DNA from: Chitinophaga sp. S165
GTDB lineage: Bacteria > Bacteroidota > Bacteroidia > Chitinophagales > Chitinophagaceae
Direction: 5' to 3'
Assembly: GCF_003182155.1 (NCBI RefSeq)
Contig: NZ_QGTG01000006.1
Span: 372,001-436,000 of the forward strand
DNA length: 64,000 nt
Part shown: piece after piece, positions 35,701-43,894 of the stretch
Layout: each line of letters starts with the position of its first letter
How positions within the stretch are numbered: the first letter of the stretch is position 1
Notes under the pieces: generated by a model
Database searches by the model: none
What the model was told of the DNA's origin: nothing
The model's input: the letters and a program-made list of their open reading frames with translations, nothing else
Translations under genes and position numbers: made by a program

Positions 35701-36101
35701 TGACCCGGGTCATCATGGAGAACGCGGCGCCTTCATTCAATAGCTATAAGAGTGTGCTGGATGCCTGGACACCGGAACATCAGGATGCAGTCAACGCTGC
35801 CCTGCGTTTGCCTGGTGACGGCATCGATAATGAGATAGATAGTTACACGATAGAAAAAGGCTCGTTCCTGCGCGTTCGTAATATCTCGCTGGGATACCGA
35901 CTGCCAGAGAGCTTGCTGAAGCGTTGCCACGTAAAATCGGCAGCACTGGGCGTCAGTGCAGAGAATTATTTTCTGTTCACAAAATATAAAGGATACGATC
36001 CGGAGGCTTCCTCGTTTGATGGTGACTTTAACCAGGGCGTAGATCTCTATCAGTATCCGAAAGCCAAAACACTGGCTTTCTCACTGAACGTTACATTTTG
36101 A
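32760..36101 (+). CDS. SusC-type TonB receptor with STN signalling domain
   Basis: An 1113-residue outer-membrane receptor. After an extended signal region (export helix about residues 16-36) come several domains. An STN domain (about 45-120, VNQTFDKVFEQIEANTPFRFIFNPSEV) would contact FecR. A carboxypeptidase-regulatory-like domain lies at about 133-205. The TonB-box-like LREVVVIGYG is followed by the plug (IRGTGSINAYNGPLYVIDGI). A 22-strand barrel runs to the C-terminus LAFSLNVTF, ending in phenylalanine as expected for BAM insertion. The STN domain marks it as the signalling type of SusC, consistent with the sigma/FecR pair 31 bp upstream. It should import mannosides with the SusD protein 18 bp downstream. 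Confidence 0.96.
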   Translation: MGSYERKTAGRLHVKAMYIAFMIMLCCFGGDLRVSAQVVSTNELKQTLVNIEVVNQTFDKVFEQIEANTPFRFIFNPSEVTRSGKITISKKNISVEQVLKLLPAPLQYEMRGRSILVMQDKKQTVEQPLIQARFGHVSDAEGTALPGVNVTVKGTTHRSITDQDGAFRIDAAAGDTLCFNLMGFHNLRLAVSSTASLNIMLQPGTSALREVVVIGYGSTNKDNLTTAVGTVNGEQLDERATTLNLAQGLAGKVAGVSVMLNSGKPGGNPIVKIRGTGSINAYNGPLYVIDGIVGADPMSIDPNIVGSVDVLKDAAASAIYGSRGANGVIVVTTKKGTKNSPAISFRNTASFATLAREIDLMNADEALEMFKREYEYSPGRIAPHLDPDRQFSRKNDLFNSDGTPKYNTNWQKEASRLAISHEHALAFSLGKDDISVLTSLSYNDQQGILINSYSRQLNGFINVGWNVKKWLHIQSVINSGSFKQNNVDINTFGLNAVRQIYEFLPFFPVRYPDGTYTRKGDYPGAENSENPVRLMNEVQSVAGRTYTMGNLLATFYLSSKLQLTAGISGQTGANYSLYFSGRDIVGYSDIQRGVATRGHGNSASWTSEDYLTWKDRFGKHQLTGVAGASWYYFANMNTQAGSEGFFDDFFSYNSLQTGLVPQRPTSGQSETAMNSFYMRFNYDYDNRYLFGMSFRADGSSRFGANNRYGYFPSFSAAWRLSSEPFMKDVQIVNDLKLRASYGIVGNSDIGDYVTQSRVNSGQAPFGGQVEPSATLGSLGNSNLKWERAHQLNFGLDASLWDRRIQFTADLYNRVTKDLLYFKLLPATSGYQGVFDNIGSIRNKGVELSIASDNIRRKHFLWNTSLIYSMNRSRVLELNGDIMYPWAGRIMEGRPLNEFFGYQRLGTWSTDEVAEAAVFGKKPGDLKYADLNNNKVKDAGDRTVLGNGMPNFEASLVNTFNYRNFSLALDLQVIYGHSLANLTRVIMENAAPSFNSYKSVLDAWTPEHQDAVNAALRLPGDGIDNEIDSYTIEKGSFLRVRNISLGYRLPESLLKRCHVKSAALGVSAENYFLFTKYKGYDPEASSFDGDFNQGVDLYQYPKAKTLAFSLNVTF

Positions 36102-36118
36102 GTAAAAGAATTTGAGAT

Positions 36119-37600
36119 ATGAAACGATTGTTGCTGTTGCCGTTGATACTCCTCACATCCTGCGTCAATTTCCTTGATGAGCAGCCATCCGGCTCGCTGG
36201 GACTGGAGGATTATTACAAAACGGCAGAACAGATCAAGGCTGCGGTGAATGGTACTTACGAGGGACTTTCCCTTCCGTTCATTGAAGATATCGGTATAGC
36301 AGTAAGCCCCGCTTACTCGCTGGAATATATCACCGGGTACAGCTACAGACCAAGACCTTCGGGCTTTGAAGATGATCAGTTTCTGCGCCTTGTTAAAATG
36401 GATGCAGCCAACTCACGCTTGCAGGCCTGGTGGAATGCAACTTATTATCCGGTGGAAAACTGTAACAGTGTGATCGAAAATGTAAGCATCACAACACTGG
36501 TAGACGAAGCAACAAAACAACGATACCTCGGCCAGGCCTACTTCCTGCGCGCGTGGTATTATTTCCAGGCAGTGCAGCTCTTCGGAGATATCCCGTTGAA
36601 ACTAACTACAACAAAAGATCCGAACGATGTAAAGATCCGTCGTTCACCTAAAGAGGCTGTATACGAACAGATCGTGAAAGATCTTGTGAAGGCCGAAAAT
36701 AGTGGTCTGCCCTGGATCGATCCTACAGGACATATAAGCCTGGGAGCAGTGAAGACGCTCCTGTCAAAGGTATACATCACAATGGCAGGATATCCGATGC
36801 AGAAAGGGATCACGTATTATGAGAAAGCATATGACAAGGCCCTGGAAGTGATTAATAGCAGGCAGTTCTCACTATTCGATCAATACAGTGATCTGCGTAA
36901 TCACGCTTTACAAAATACACGGGAACATATCTTCATGTGGCAGCGGCATCCCACACTGGCAGAAAGTAATATTCATGGAGCATATCTGCCTTATCCGGAA
37001 TTGCCCATCTCTATACAGCCTGCATATGGTGGAGCAATGGCGCCGACACAAGCATTCTATGATGCTTACGATAACAGTGATGGCCGTAAACAGGAACAGG
37101 CTTTCTTTTATACAAAGTATCCCAGGTACGACAAGCCTGCTGACACAGTATCTTTTCCTGCGCCTTACATCTTCAAATTCTGGGATGCTGATGCAGAAAA
37201 GACAGGTCGCTCAGGTGCTAACTTTCCGCTCATACGTTACGCTGAAGTATTGCTGTTATGCGCAGAAGCGAAGGCGCAACTGGACGGAGGCACTACAACA
37301 GATGCAGCTGCTATCGATGCCTGGTATACCGTGAGACATCGTGCATTTCCGGCGGCAGACAAACCAGCATCTTTAAGTACCGATGATGTGTTGAAAGAAC
37401 GTTACTGGGAATTGTGCTTCGAATTTCACACCTGGTACGATATGTTACGCACACGTAAGGCTTTTGATGTGGCCAATGGCCGCATGACCAGCCTGATAGG
37501 ATATAAAGCGCCCAATCATCTTCGCGCATTTGATAACACGGACCTTCAGCTGCCCTTGCCATTAGCTGAAGTCCAGAAAAACCCAGACTTAGCACTTTAA
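36119..37600 (+). CDS. SusD/RagB-type glycan-binding lipoprotein
   Basis: A 493-residue surface lipoprotein with lipobox LTSC (Cys15). It has the SusD sequence order: NFLDEQPSGSL start, TPR-type helices with RYLGQAYFLRAWYYFQAVQLFGDIPLKL, and C-terminal FPLIRYAEVLLLCAEAKAQ plus LKERYWELCFEFHTWYDMLRTRKA. It forms the lid of the SusC barrel encoded 18 bp upstream and captures the glycan. The next gene, GH38, begins 4 bp after its stop, so transport and cleavage genes are co-transcribed. Confidence 0.95.
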   Translation: MKRLLLLPLILLTSCVNFLDEQPSGSLGLEDYYKTAEQIKAAVNGTYEGLSLPFIEDIGIAVSPAYSLEYITGYSYRPRPSGFEDDQFLRLVKMDAANSRLQAWWNATYYPVENCNSVIENVSITTLVDEATKQRYLGQAYFLRAWYYFQAVQLFGDIPLKLTTTKDPNDVKIRRSPKEAVYEQIVKDLVKAENSGLPWIDPTGHISLGAVKTLLSKVYITMAGYPMQKGITYYEKAYDKALEVINSRQFSLFDQYSDLRNHALQNTREHIFMWQRHPTLAESNIHGAYLPYPELPISIQPAYGGAMAPTQAFYDAYDNSDGRKQEQAFFYTKYPRYDKPADTVSFPAPYIFKFWDADAEKTGRSGANFPLIRYAEVLLLCAEAKAQLDGGTTTDAAAIDAWYTVRHRAFPAADKPASLSTDDVLKERYWELCFEFHTWYDMLRTRKAFDVANGRMTSLIGYKAPNHLRAFDNTDLQLPLPLAEVQKNPDLAL

Positions 37601-37604
37601 TCAG

Positions 37605-40100
37605 ATGATGAGACATACTATTATTTGCCTCGCGGTGTTACTCACCGTTGTGGTACGAGAGTCCTTTGCCCAGCAGCATTATTTCATAGATGGTTATCAC
37701 GGCGGAAAATATGGGCATTATCCGGCAGGTTATACAGGTTATATAGTCGAACAGCTGCAGCTCAATCCTTTCTGGAAGATCAATCTGGAAATTGAACCGG
37801 AAACCTGGGACGTTGCCCGTGTCGAAGAGCCGCAGGCCTATGCTGCACTGAAAAAGATCTTTGCCAACCAGTCGGATGCCGGCCGTATCGAATACGTCAA
37901 TCCCGGTTACGGCCAAAGCTATCTGTATACCAGCTCCGGTGAAAGCATGATCAGACAACTCAGCTATGGTATCCAAAAAGTAAAAGAACATTTCCCTGAA
38001 GCAGTGTTCACCACTTATTCCAGTGAAGAACCTTGTTTTACCAGTGCATTGCCACAGGTGTTGTTGTCATTCGGATTCAAATATGCATCACTAAAAAATC
38101 CCAATACCTGTTGGGGTGGATATACCCGCGCCTTCGGCGGAGAATTAGTCGCGTGGCAAGGCCCCGATGGTAGCCGCCTGCCAGCAGTAACGAGGTACAA
38201 GTCAGAGGCCTTACTGGAAAAGTCTACCTGGCAAACAACCGCGTGGAATAACAGTCCGGAATATATACAGTCTGCACTGGCAGCCGGTATTAAACAGCCG
38301 GTGGGTATGTGCTTACAGGATGCCGGATGGCGTGTTGGTCCCTGGTTGAAAGAACGCGGACGATATGAAACATGGCGTAACTACATAGGCCACGTTGCCG
38401 ACTCGCAACATACTACTGTATGGAAGCTAAGTCAGGAAGATATCCAGGTAAGCCTTGTCTGGGGATCGCAGGTATTGCAACGCATCGCACAACAGGTGAG
38501 GAAAGCAGAAAACAAACTGGCAGCTGCTGAAAAGTACGCGGCTATCAATACCTTGCTTCATCAACAGTCATGGCCTCAACACGCATTGGATACTGCCTGG
38601 AAATCGCTGTTGCTGTCGCAACATCATGACTGCTGGATTGTGCCTTACAATAACGATCATACAGGAGATACCTGGATCAGTAAAGTCAAACGCTGGACGG
38701 ATATGACGCTTAAGGTAAGCGATCTTCTGCTACACCAGCAGGGAACACCGGGTAAGCAGTTAAGGGTACTCAATACGACCGCATATCCCCGTAATGAATG
38801 GATTGTCATCCCCGGTTATAAAGGTCCGTTATTAAAGCTGACAGATAGCAAAGGAAGGCAGGTGCCGGTATACCGCCAACAAGACAGCTCGCTCATCTTC
38901 AAAGCTAGTGTCCCGTCAATGGGATACTCCAGCTATAGCGTTGAAGAAACAACAAAAGATATCGCTCACTCAAAGACAGATAGAAAGCTGACCAATGGCC
39001 GTTACCGCATTGAAACAGATCTATACCGCATGGAGATCGATCCTGCCAGAGGTGGCGCCATCACCAGCCTGCGTGCTAAAAAGATGAAGAACAAGGAGCT
39101 GGTAGACATAAAACATCCCCGTGGCTTTAATGAATTGAGAGGATACTTCTATAAAGACGCCGTCTGGCGTTCAAGCATGGATAACGCCGCTACCGTCAAT
39201 ATAACGGAAGACAATCAGGCGCAGACAGTAGTGGAGATCAAAGGTGCTATCGGAGGTCATCCTTTCACACAATGGATCACAATGACCAATGGAAACAAAA
39301 GAATAGACATGCGGGTGAAGATCGACTGGCAGGGAGAACCAGGCATCGGTGCACCACAGGTAGCTCACTTTAAACCGGAAGACCGCTATAAGTCATTTTA
39401 TAATGATAGCTTCAAGTTGCAGGTATTGTTCCCGCTCAATCTGTCAGAACAACAACTCAGTAAAGACGCTCCTTACGACGTAACAGAAAGCCAGCTTTCT
39501 AACACGTTCTTCAATACCTGGGATAGCATCAAAAACAACGTGATCCTGCATTGGGCTGATGTGACAGATGGTAAGAACGGTCTGGCTCTTTTAACGGATC
39601 ATACCACCAGCTACGTACACGGTAAACAATACCCCCTGGGCTTCACCTTGCAATACGCAGGCACGGCATTGTGGGGACGTAACTATCGTGTGGACGGGCC
39701 TACGGATGTGCAGTATGCCATTGTACCTCATACCGGCAATTGGGCCACCGGCGGCGTCAGTAACGAAGCAGCACAATGGTGTGAACCATTGCTGATAGCA
39801 ACAGTCAAAGACAATAAATCGTACTCTTTGTTGTCACTTGAAGATAACCGTTGGGAGGTACCCGCCCTGATGATGGACGGCAATGACCTGCTCATCAGGA
39901 TCTACAACGCCGCAGGCGATGACCGGGAACGCACGCTGTACATCTCCGGAATAGCTGATAATGCTATGCTTGAACAACTGAACGGTCAGCCCCTCGGCAA
40001 TCTGACGATGAGACAACAAGCAAGTAAAACAGCCATTCGCCTGGCAATACCGCGCTTTGGTATCCGCACAATCCGTTTAAAAAACATAAAAGTTCAATAA
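37605..40100 (+). CDS. GH38-family alpha-mannosidase-like protein
   Basis: An 831-residue exported protein (signal MRHTIICLAVLLTVVVRESFAQ). The N-terminal domain shows the Bacteroidota GH38-like pattern: YFIDGYHGGKYGHYPAGYTGYIV, then LEIEPETWD (residues 61-69). It is followed by helices, the central LLLSQHHDCWIVPYN, and the C-terminal beta-sandwich domains (RYRIETDLYRMEIDPARGGAITSLRAK). GH38 enzymes are zinc-dependent retaining alpha-mannosidases. The classical N-terminal zinc motif is divergent here, so the exact linkage is uncertain. Located between SusD and an SGNH esterase, it fits mannan or N-glycan breakdown. Confidence 0.85.
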   Translation: MMRHTIICLAVLLTVVVRESFAQQHYFIDGYHGGKYGHYPAGYTGYIVEQLQLNPFWKINLEIEPETWDVARVEEPQAYAALKKIFANQSDAGRIEYVNPGYGQSYLYTSSGESMIRQLSYGIQKVKEHFPEAVFTTYSSEEPCFTSALPQVLLSFGFKYASLKNPNTCWGGYTRAFGGELVAWQGPDGSRLPAVTRYKSEALLEKSTWQTTAWNNSPEYIQSALAAGIKQPVGMCLQDAGWRVGPWLKERGRYETWRNYIGHVADSQHTTVWKLSQEDIQVSLVWGSQVLQRIAQQVRKAENKLAAAEKYAAINTLLHQQSWPQHALDTAWKSLLLSQHHDCWIVPYNNDHTGDTWISKVKRWTDMTLKVSDLLLHQQGTPGKQLRVLNTTAYPRNEWIVIPGYKGPLLKLTDSKGRQVPVYRQQDSSLIFKASVPSMGYSSYSVEETTKDIAHSKTDRKLTNGRYRIETDLYRMEIDPARGGAITSLRAKKMKNKELVDIKHPRGFNELRGYFYKDAVWRSSMDNAATVNITEDNQAQTVVEIKGAIGGHPFTQWITMTNGNKRIDMRVKIDWQGEPGIGAPQVAHFKPEDRYKSFYNDSFKLQVLFPLNLSEQQLSKDAPYDVTESQLSNTFFNTWDSIKNNVILHWADVTDGKNGLALLTDHTTSYVHGKQYPLGFTLQYAGTALWGRNYRVDGPTDVQYAIVPHTGNWATGGVSNEAAQWCEPLLIATVKDNKSYSLLSLEDNRWEVPALMMDGNDLLIRIYNAAGDDRERTLYISGIADNAMLEQLNGQPLGNLTMRQQASKTAIRLAIPRFGIRTIRLKNIKVQ

Positions 40101-40113
40101 TAAACAGCACGAT

Positions 40114-41484
40114 ATGAGAAACATTTTTAGCTCTATTTGCATTTGCCTGGCATCGCTATCCGCTGCTGCACAGGTGAAGCCCTTCCAGCAAAACGACCGC
40201 GTGGTTTTCGTAGGTAACAGTATCACAGAAGCAGGCGCTTATGTGTCCTATGTCTATCTATATTACATGACACACTTCCCCGACAGGAAGATCATTATCA
40301 TGAATGGCGGTGTCGGTGGCGACAAGGCATCCGATATTTACAGAAGATTAGACTATGACATCCTTGCGAAAAAGCCCAATACAATAGTGCTTACATTCGG
40401 TATGAATGATACCGGCTACTTCGAGTTCAATGGCACCGATGCGGAGAAGACCGCACGTGAACGTATCGCGGCTTCTAAAAAAGGCTACGAGATGATAGAA
40501 AAGCGCTTGCTGCAGCTGCCGGCTGTTCATAAAATACTGATGTCCTCACCGCCCTACGACGAAACTGCAAAGATCAAAGGCAACCTGTTCCCAGGCAAAT
40601 CAAAAGCCTTGCTGGAAGTAGCTGCCTTCCAGGAGGCTGCCGCACAGAAGAACCACTGGCCTTTTGTAGACCTTCTGCGTCCTATGACAGCAATCAATAG
40701 CCGCCTCCAGCAGAAAGATTCCACTTTTACGATGATCGGTCCGGACAGGATCCACCCGGGTAACGCAGGACACCTGGTAATGGCGTCTATCTTCCTGAAA
40801 AGCCAGGGATTGAGCGGACAACCCATTGCCGATGTGCGTATTAACGCGGGTAAAGTACAACAGGCTACAAACTGTAAAATTAGCGGCCTCACAGCGACTA
40901 CCAGCAAAGTAAGTTTTGACTATCTTGCAGGCGCACTGCCATTTCCTGTTGATACCGTTGCACGTATCTGGGGGAATGATCAGAAACAATCCGATGCCCT
41001 GAACTGGATACCTTTTACAGAAGAGTTTAACCGTGAAATGTTGAAGGTAGCAGGCTTACAGTCAGGCGATTATAATCTGCTGATAGACGGACATAACATT
41101 GGTAAATGGTCTGCCAGCGACTTTGCCAACGGGATCAATCTGGCAACACAGCCGGAAACGCCGCAGTTTAAACAGGCATATTCAATTATGCAGCTCAATC
41201 TCCGCCGCGCAGAAACTGAATCACGTTTTCGTAGTTACTACTGGGTGCAGAGTAACTTCTTCGAAAAAAGGAATATGTTAATGCAGGACAATGCTGCGGC
41301 AATAGATAGCGCCCGCATACATTCAAGAACGGACGGCTTTCTCCGTTTCCATGAGGGGAATTATGAAACTGCCATGTTCAAAGAGATGCGTGCAGCCTGG
41401 CAGGCAGAAATTGACACCATCATCAACCTGGTTTATCGCCTGAATAAACCTGTTGCGCATAAAATTGAGATCGTTAAAATCTGA
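40114..41484 (+). CDS. SGNH/GDSL-family hydrolase, probable carbohydrate esterase
   Basis: A 456-residue exported hydrolase (signal MRNIFSSICICLASLSAAAQ). Catalytic blocks of the SGNH fold are complete: nucleophile Ser36 in FVGNSITEAG, oxyanion Gly in NGGVGGDKASD, Asn98 in TFGMNDTG, and Asp211/His214 in GPDRIHPGNAGH. An additional 200-residue C-terminal part is of unknown fold. Such enzymes deacetylate or deacylate glycans; within the mannan locus it may strip acyl groups before the mannosidases act. It lies 13 bp after the GH38 gene and 5 bp before the second GH92 gene. Confidence 0.9.
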   Translation: MRNIFSSICICLASLSAAAQVKPFQQNDRVVFVGNSITEAGAYVSYVYLYYMTHFPDRKIIIMNGGVGGDKASDIYRRLDYDILAKKPNTIVLTFGMNDTGYFEFNGTDAEKTARERIAASKKGYEMIEKRLLQLPAVHKILMSSPPYDETAKIKGNLFPGKSKALLEVAAFQEAAAQKNHWPFVDLLRPMTAINSRLQQKDSTFTMIGPDRIHPGNAGHLVMASIFLKSQGLSGQPIADVRINAGKVQQATNCKISGLTATTSKVSFDYLAGALPFPVDTVARIWGNDQKQSDALNWIPFTEEFNREMLKVAGLQSGDYNLLIDGHNIGKWSASDFANGINLATQPETPQFKQAYSIMQLNLRRAETESRFRSYYWVQSNFFEKRNMLMQDNAAAIDSARIHSRTDGFLRFHEGNYETAMFKEMRAAWQAEIDTIINLVYRLNKPVAHKIEIVKI

Positions 41485-41489
41485 TTATT

Positions 41490-43802
41490 TTGAAGACTAT
41501 TGTTAAGCTACTGACAGCCACTGTTATTGCCATTCCATGTATCAGTTATGCACAGCAACCTGCTGACTATGTCAATCCATTCATCGGCGCAAGTACCAGC
41601 ACGGATGCTGCAGGTACTTACCACGGCCTCGGGAAAACCTTCCCCGGTGCCGCAACGCCGTTTGGAATGGTGCAGGTGAGCCCTAACACCATTACCGGTG
41701 GTGATAATGGTTCCGGCTACAGTTATGAACATAAGACCATCGAAGGGTTTGCTTTTACACAGATGAGTGGTATCGGCTGGTATGGCGATCTTGGTAACTT
41801 CCTCGTAATGCCAACGACTGGTAAGTTACAGACAGCTGCCGGCAGGGCGGATCATCCGGAAGAAGGCTATCGTTCAACTTACTCAAAGGAATCGGAAAAA
41901 GCAAGCGCAGGTTATTACTCAGTGCAACTCACAGAGCACAATATTAAAGCCGAAATGACAGCTGCGCCACATAGCGGCATACTCCGTTTCACTTTCCCGG
42001 CCAACCAGCAATCACGTATACAGATCGACCTGGCACGCAGAGTGGGAGGGACGTCCACCTGGCAGGAAGTGAAAGTGGTAGATAACCACACTATCTCCGG
42101 CTACATGCGCTGTACACCCGATGGCGGCGGCTGGGGCAACGGCGATGGTAAGGCTAACTATACAGTATATTTCTATGCACAGTTTAGTAAGCCCCTGTTT
42201 AAACATGGATACTGGATGGCGAACGTTAGTAACCCGCGCAAACGTGAAGACGTAGAAAGTGATCGCTATCAGCAACAGATCGCGAAGGCGACGGTAATAC
42301 CAGGTCCGGGAGTCAAGGCGCTGTTAGGCAGGCACCATGGATTCTACACCGAGTTTGCTACGACCGAACAGGAAGTGGTGCTGATGAAAGCTGGTATATC
42401 CTTCGTCAGTGTTGCCGGAGCAAAAGCTAACCTGCAGGCAGAGATCAAAGACTGGGATTTCGATGGCGTACGCCAGAGAGCAAAAGACCTCTGGAATAAT
42501 GCACTCGGTAAAATAGATGTTAAAGGCGGCACAGAAGAAGAAAAGAAGGTGTTCTACACAGCCCTGTATCACACAATGATTGATCCCCGTGAATGCTCGG
42601 ATGTAGACGGTAAATATTTTGGCGGCGATAAAAAGGTACATAAGAATAAAAGCTTCAGCAGACGTACGATCTTCAGCGGCTGGGACGTATTCCGCAGTCA
42701 GATGCCTTTACAAACTATCATCAACCCCCGTGTTGTAAACGATGAGATCAACTCACTGGTAAAACTGGCGGAAGAAAGTGATAGCGGCTATCTGGAACGC
42801 TGGGAAATCCTCAATGCCTACAGCGGTTGTATGATAGGCAATCCCGCAGTATCCGTAATTACAGATGCCTATGCAAAAGGCATACGTAACTTTGATACAA
42901 AGAAAGCCTATACCTTCGCAAAGAACACAGTAGACAAATTCGGTAATGGTGACAAAGGATATTCCACAGGTGGCTTGAGCGTATCACTGACTTTGGAGTA
43001 CGCCTATTCCGACTGGTGTTTTGGTCAGTTCGCTGGTATGCTGAACAAAAAGGAAGACGAAAAGATATACACCGCAAAAGGTCTCAACTATCGTAATGTA
43101 TTCGACAGCTCCAAAGCCTGGTTTCGCCCGCGCAACGACGATGGCAGTTGGGCTGCATGGCCGGAAGAAGGGCGTATGAAGCAGGGCTATGGTACCATTG
43201 AAAGCAGCCCATATCAACAGGGCTGGTTTGTACCGCAGGATGTTCCGGGAATGATCGCCCTCATGGGAGGAAAAGAAAAGGCACTGGCCGATCTGACCAG
43301 TTTCTTTGACAAGGTACCGGCTAACATGATGTGGAATGATTATTATAATCATGCCAACGAGCCAGTGCATCATGTACCTTTCCTGTTCAACTATCTCGGC
43401 GCACCGTGGCTCACACAGAAATGGACGCGCGAGATCTGTGCACGTGCCTATCATAATTCAGTAGAAGGCCTGGTAGGTAATGAAGACGTTGGCCAGATGT
43501 CTGCATGGTACGTACTGGCGGCAAGCGGTCTGCATCCCGTATGCCCGGGTAGTTCTCGTTATGAGATTACCAGTCCCGTGTTCGATTCCATTACACTTAA
43601 ACTGGACCCGGTGTACGCCAAAGGTAAACAGTTCACAATTGTTGCCCGTAACAACAGTTCCCGGAACCGCTATATCCAGCGTGCATGGCTGAATGATAAA
43701 CCGTATGATCTTTCACATATCGATCATGCAGATATAATCGCCGGTGGAAAGCTGGTCCTGGAAATGGGCAAGGAACCGAATAAAAGCTGGGGACTCCGTT
43801 AG
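41490..43802 (+). CDS. Second GH92-family alpha-mannosidase, TTG start
   Basis: A 770-residue exported enzyme. Start: the only in-frame initiator before the signal peptide (KTIVKLLTATVIAIPCISYAQ) is TTG at 41490; an in-frame stop lies at 41475-41477. GH92 markers are DAAGTYHGLGKTFPGAATPFGMVQ, the calcium/acid region GNEDVGQMSAWYVLAASG (Glu665, Asp666) and CPGSSRYEITSPVF. It is the last gene of the mannan locus and sits 5 bp after the esterase gene, so it should be translated by coupling. It differs substantially from the GH92 at 28716 and probably cleaves another linkage. Confidence 0.94.
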   Translation: MKTIVKLLTATVIAIPCISYAQQPADYVNPFIGASTSTDAAGTYHGLGKTFPGAATPFGMVQVSPNTITGGDNGSGYSYEHKTIEGFAFTQMSGIGWYGDLGNFLVMPTTGKLQTAAGRADHPEEGYRSTYSKESEKASAGYYSVQLTEHNIKAEMTAAPHSGILRFTFPANQQSRIQIDLARRVGGTSTWQEVKVVDNHTISGYMRCTPDGGGWGNGDGKANYTVYFYAQFSKPLFKHGYWMANVSNPRKREDVESDRYQQQIAKATVIPGPGVKALLGRHHGFYTEFATTEQEVVLMKAGISFVSVAGAKANLQAEIKDWDFDGVRQRAKDLWNNALGKIDVKGGTEEEKKVFYTALYHTMIDPRECSDVDGKYFGGDKKVHKNKSFSRRTIFSGWDVFRSQMPLQTIINPRVVNDEINSLVKLAEESDSGYLERWEILNAYSGCMIGNPAVSVITDAYAKGIRNFDTKKAYTFAKNTVDKFGNGDKGYSTGGLSVSLTLEYAYSDWCFGQFAGMLNKKEDEKIYTAKGLNYRNVFDSSKAWFRPRNDDGSWAAWPEEGRMKQGYGTIESSPYQQGWFVPQDVPGMIALMGGKEKALADLTSFFDKVPANMMWNDYYNHANEPVHHVPFLFNYLGAPWLTQKWTREICARAYHNSVEGLVGNEDVGQMSAWYVLAASGLHPVCPGSSRYEITSPVFDSITLKLDPVYAKGKQFTIVARNNSSRNRYIQRAWLNDKPYDLSHIDHADIIAGGKLVLEMGKEPNKSWGLR

Positions 43803-43894
43803 TACATAATCTGACTATCGATAAATAAAATTTTGCTTTCTTTAAGCTGTCACGCGTGTGTACGCACGAAAAATGTTAATAACCTATTACCAAC

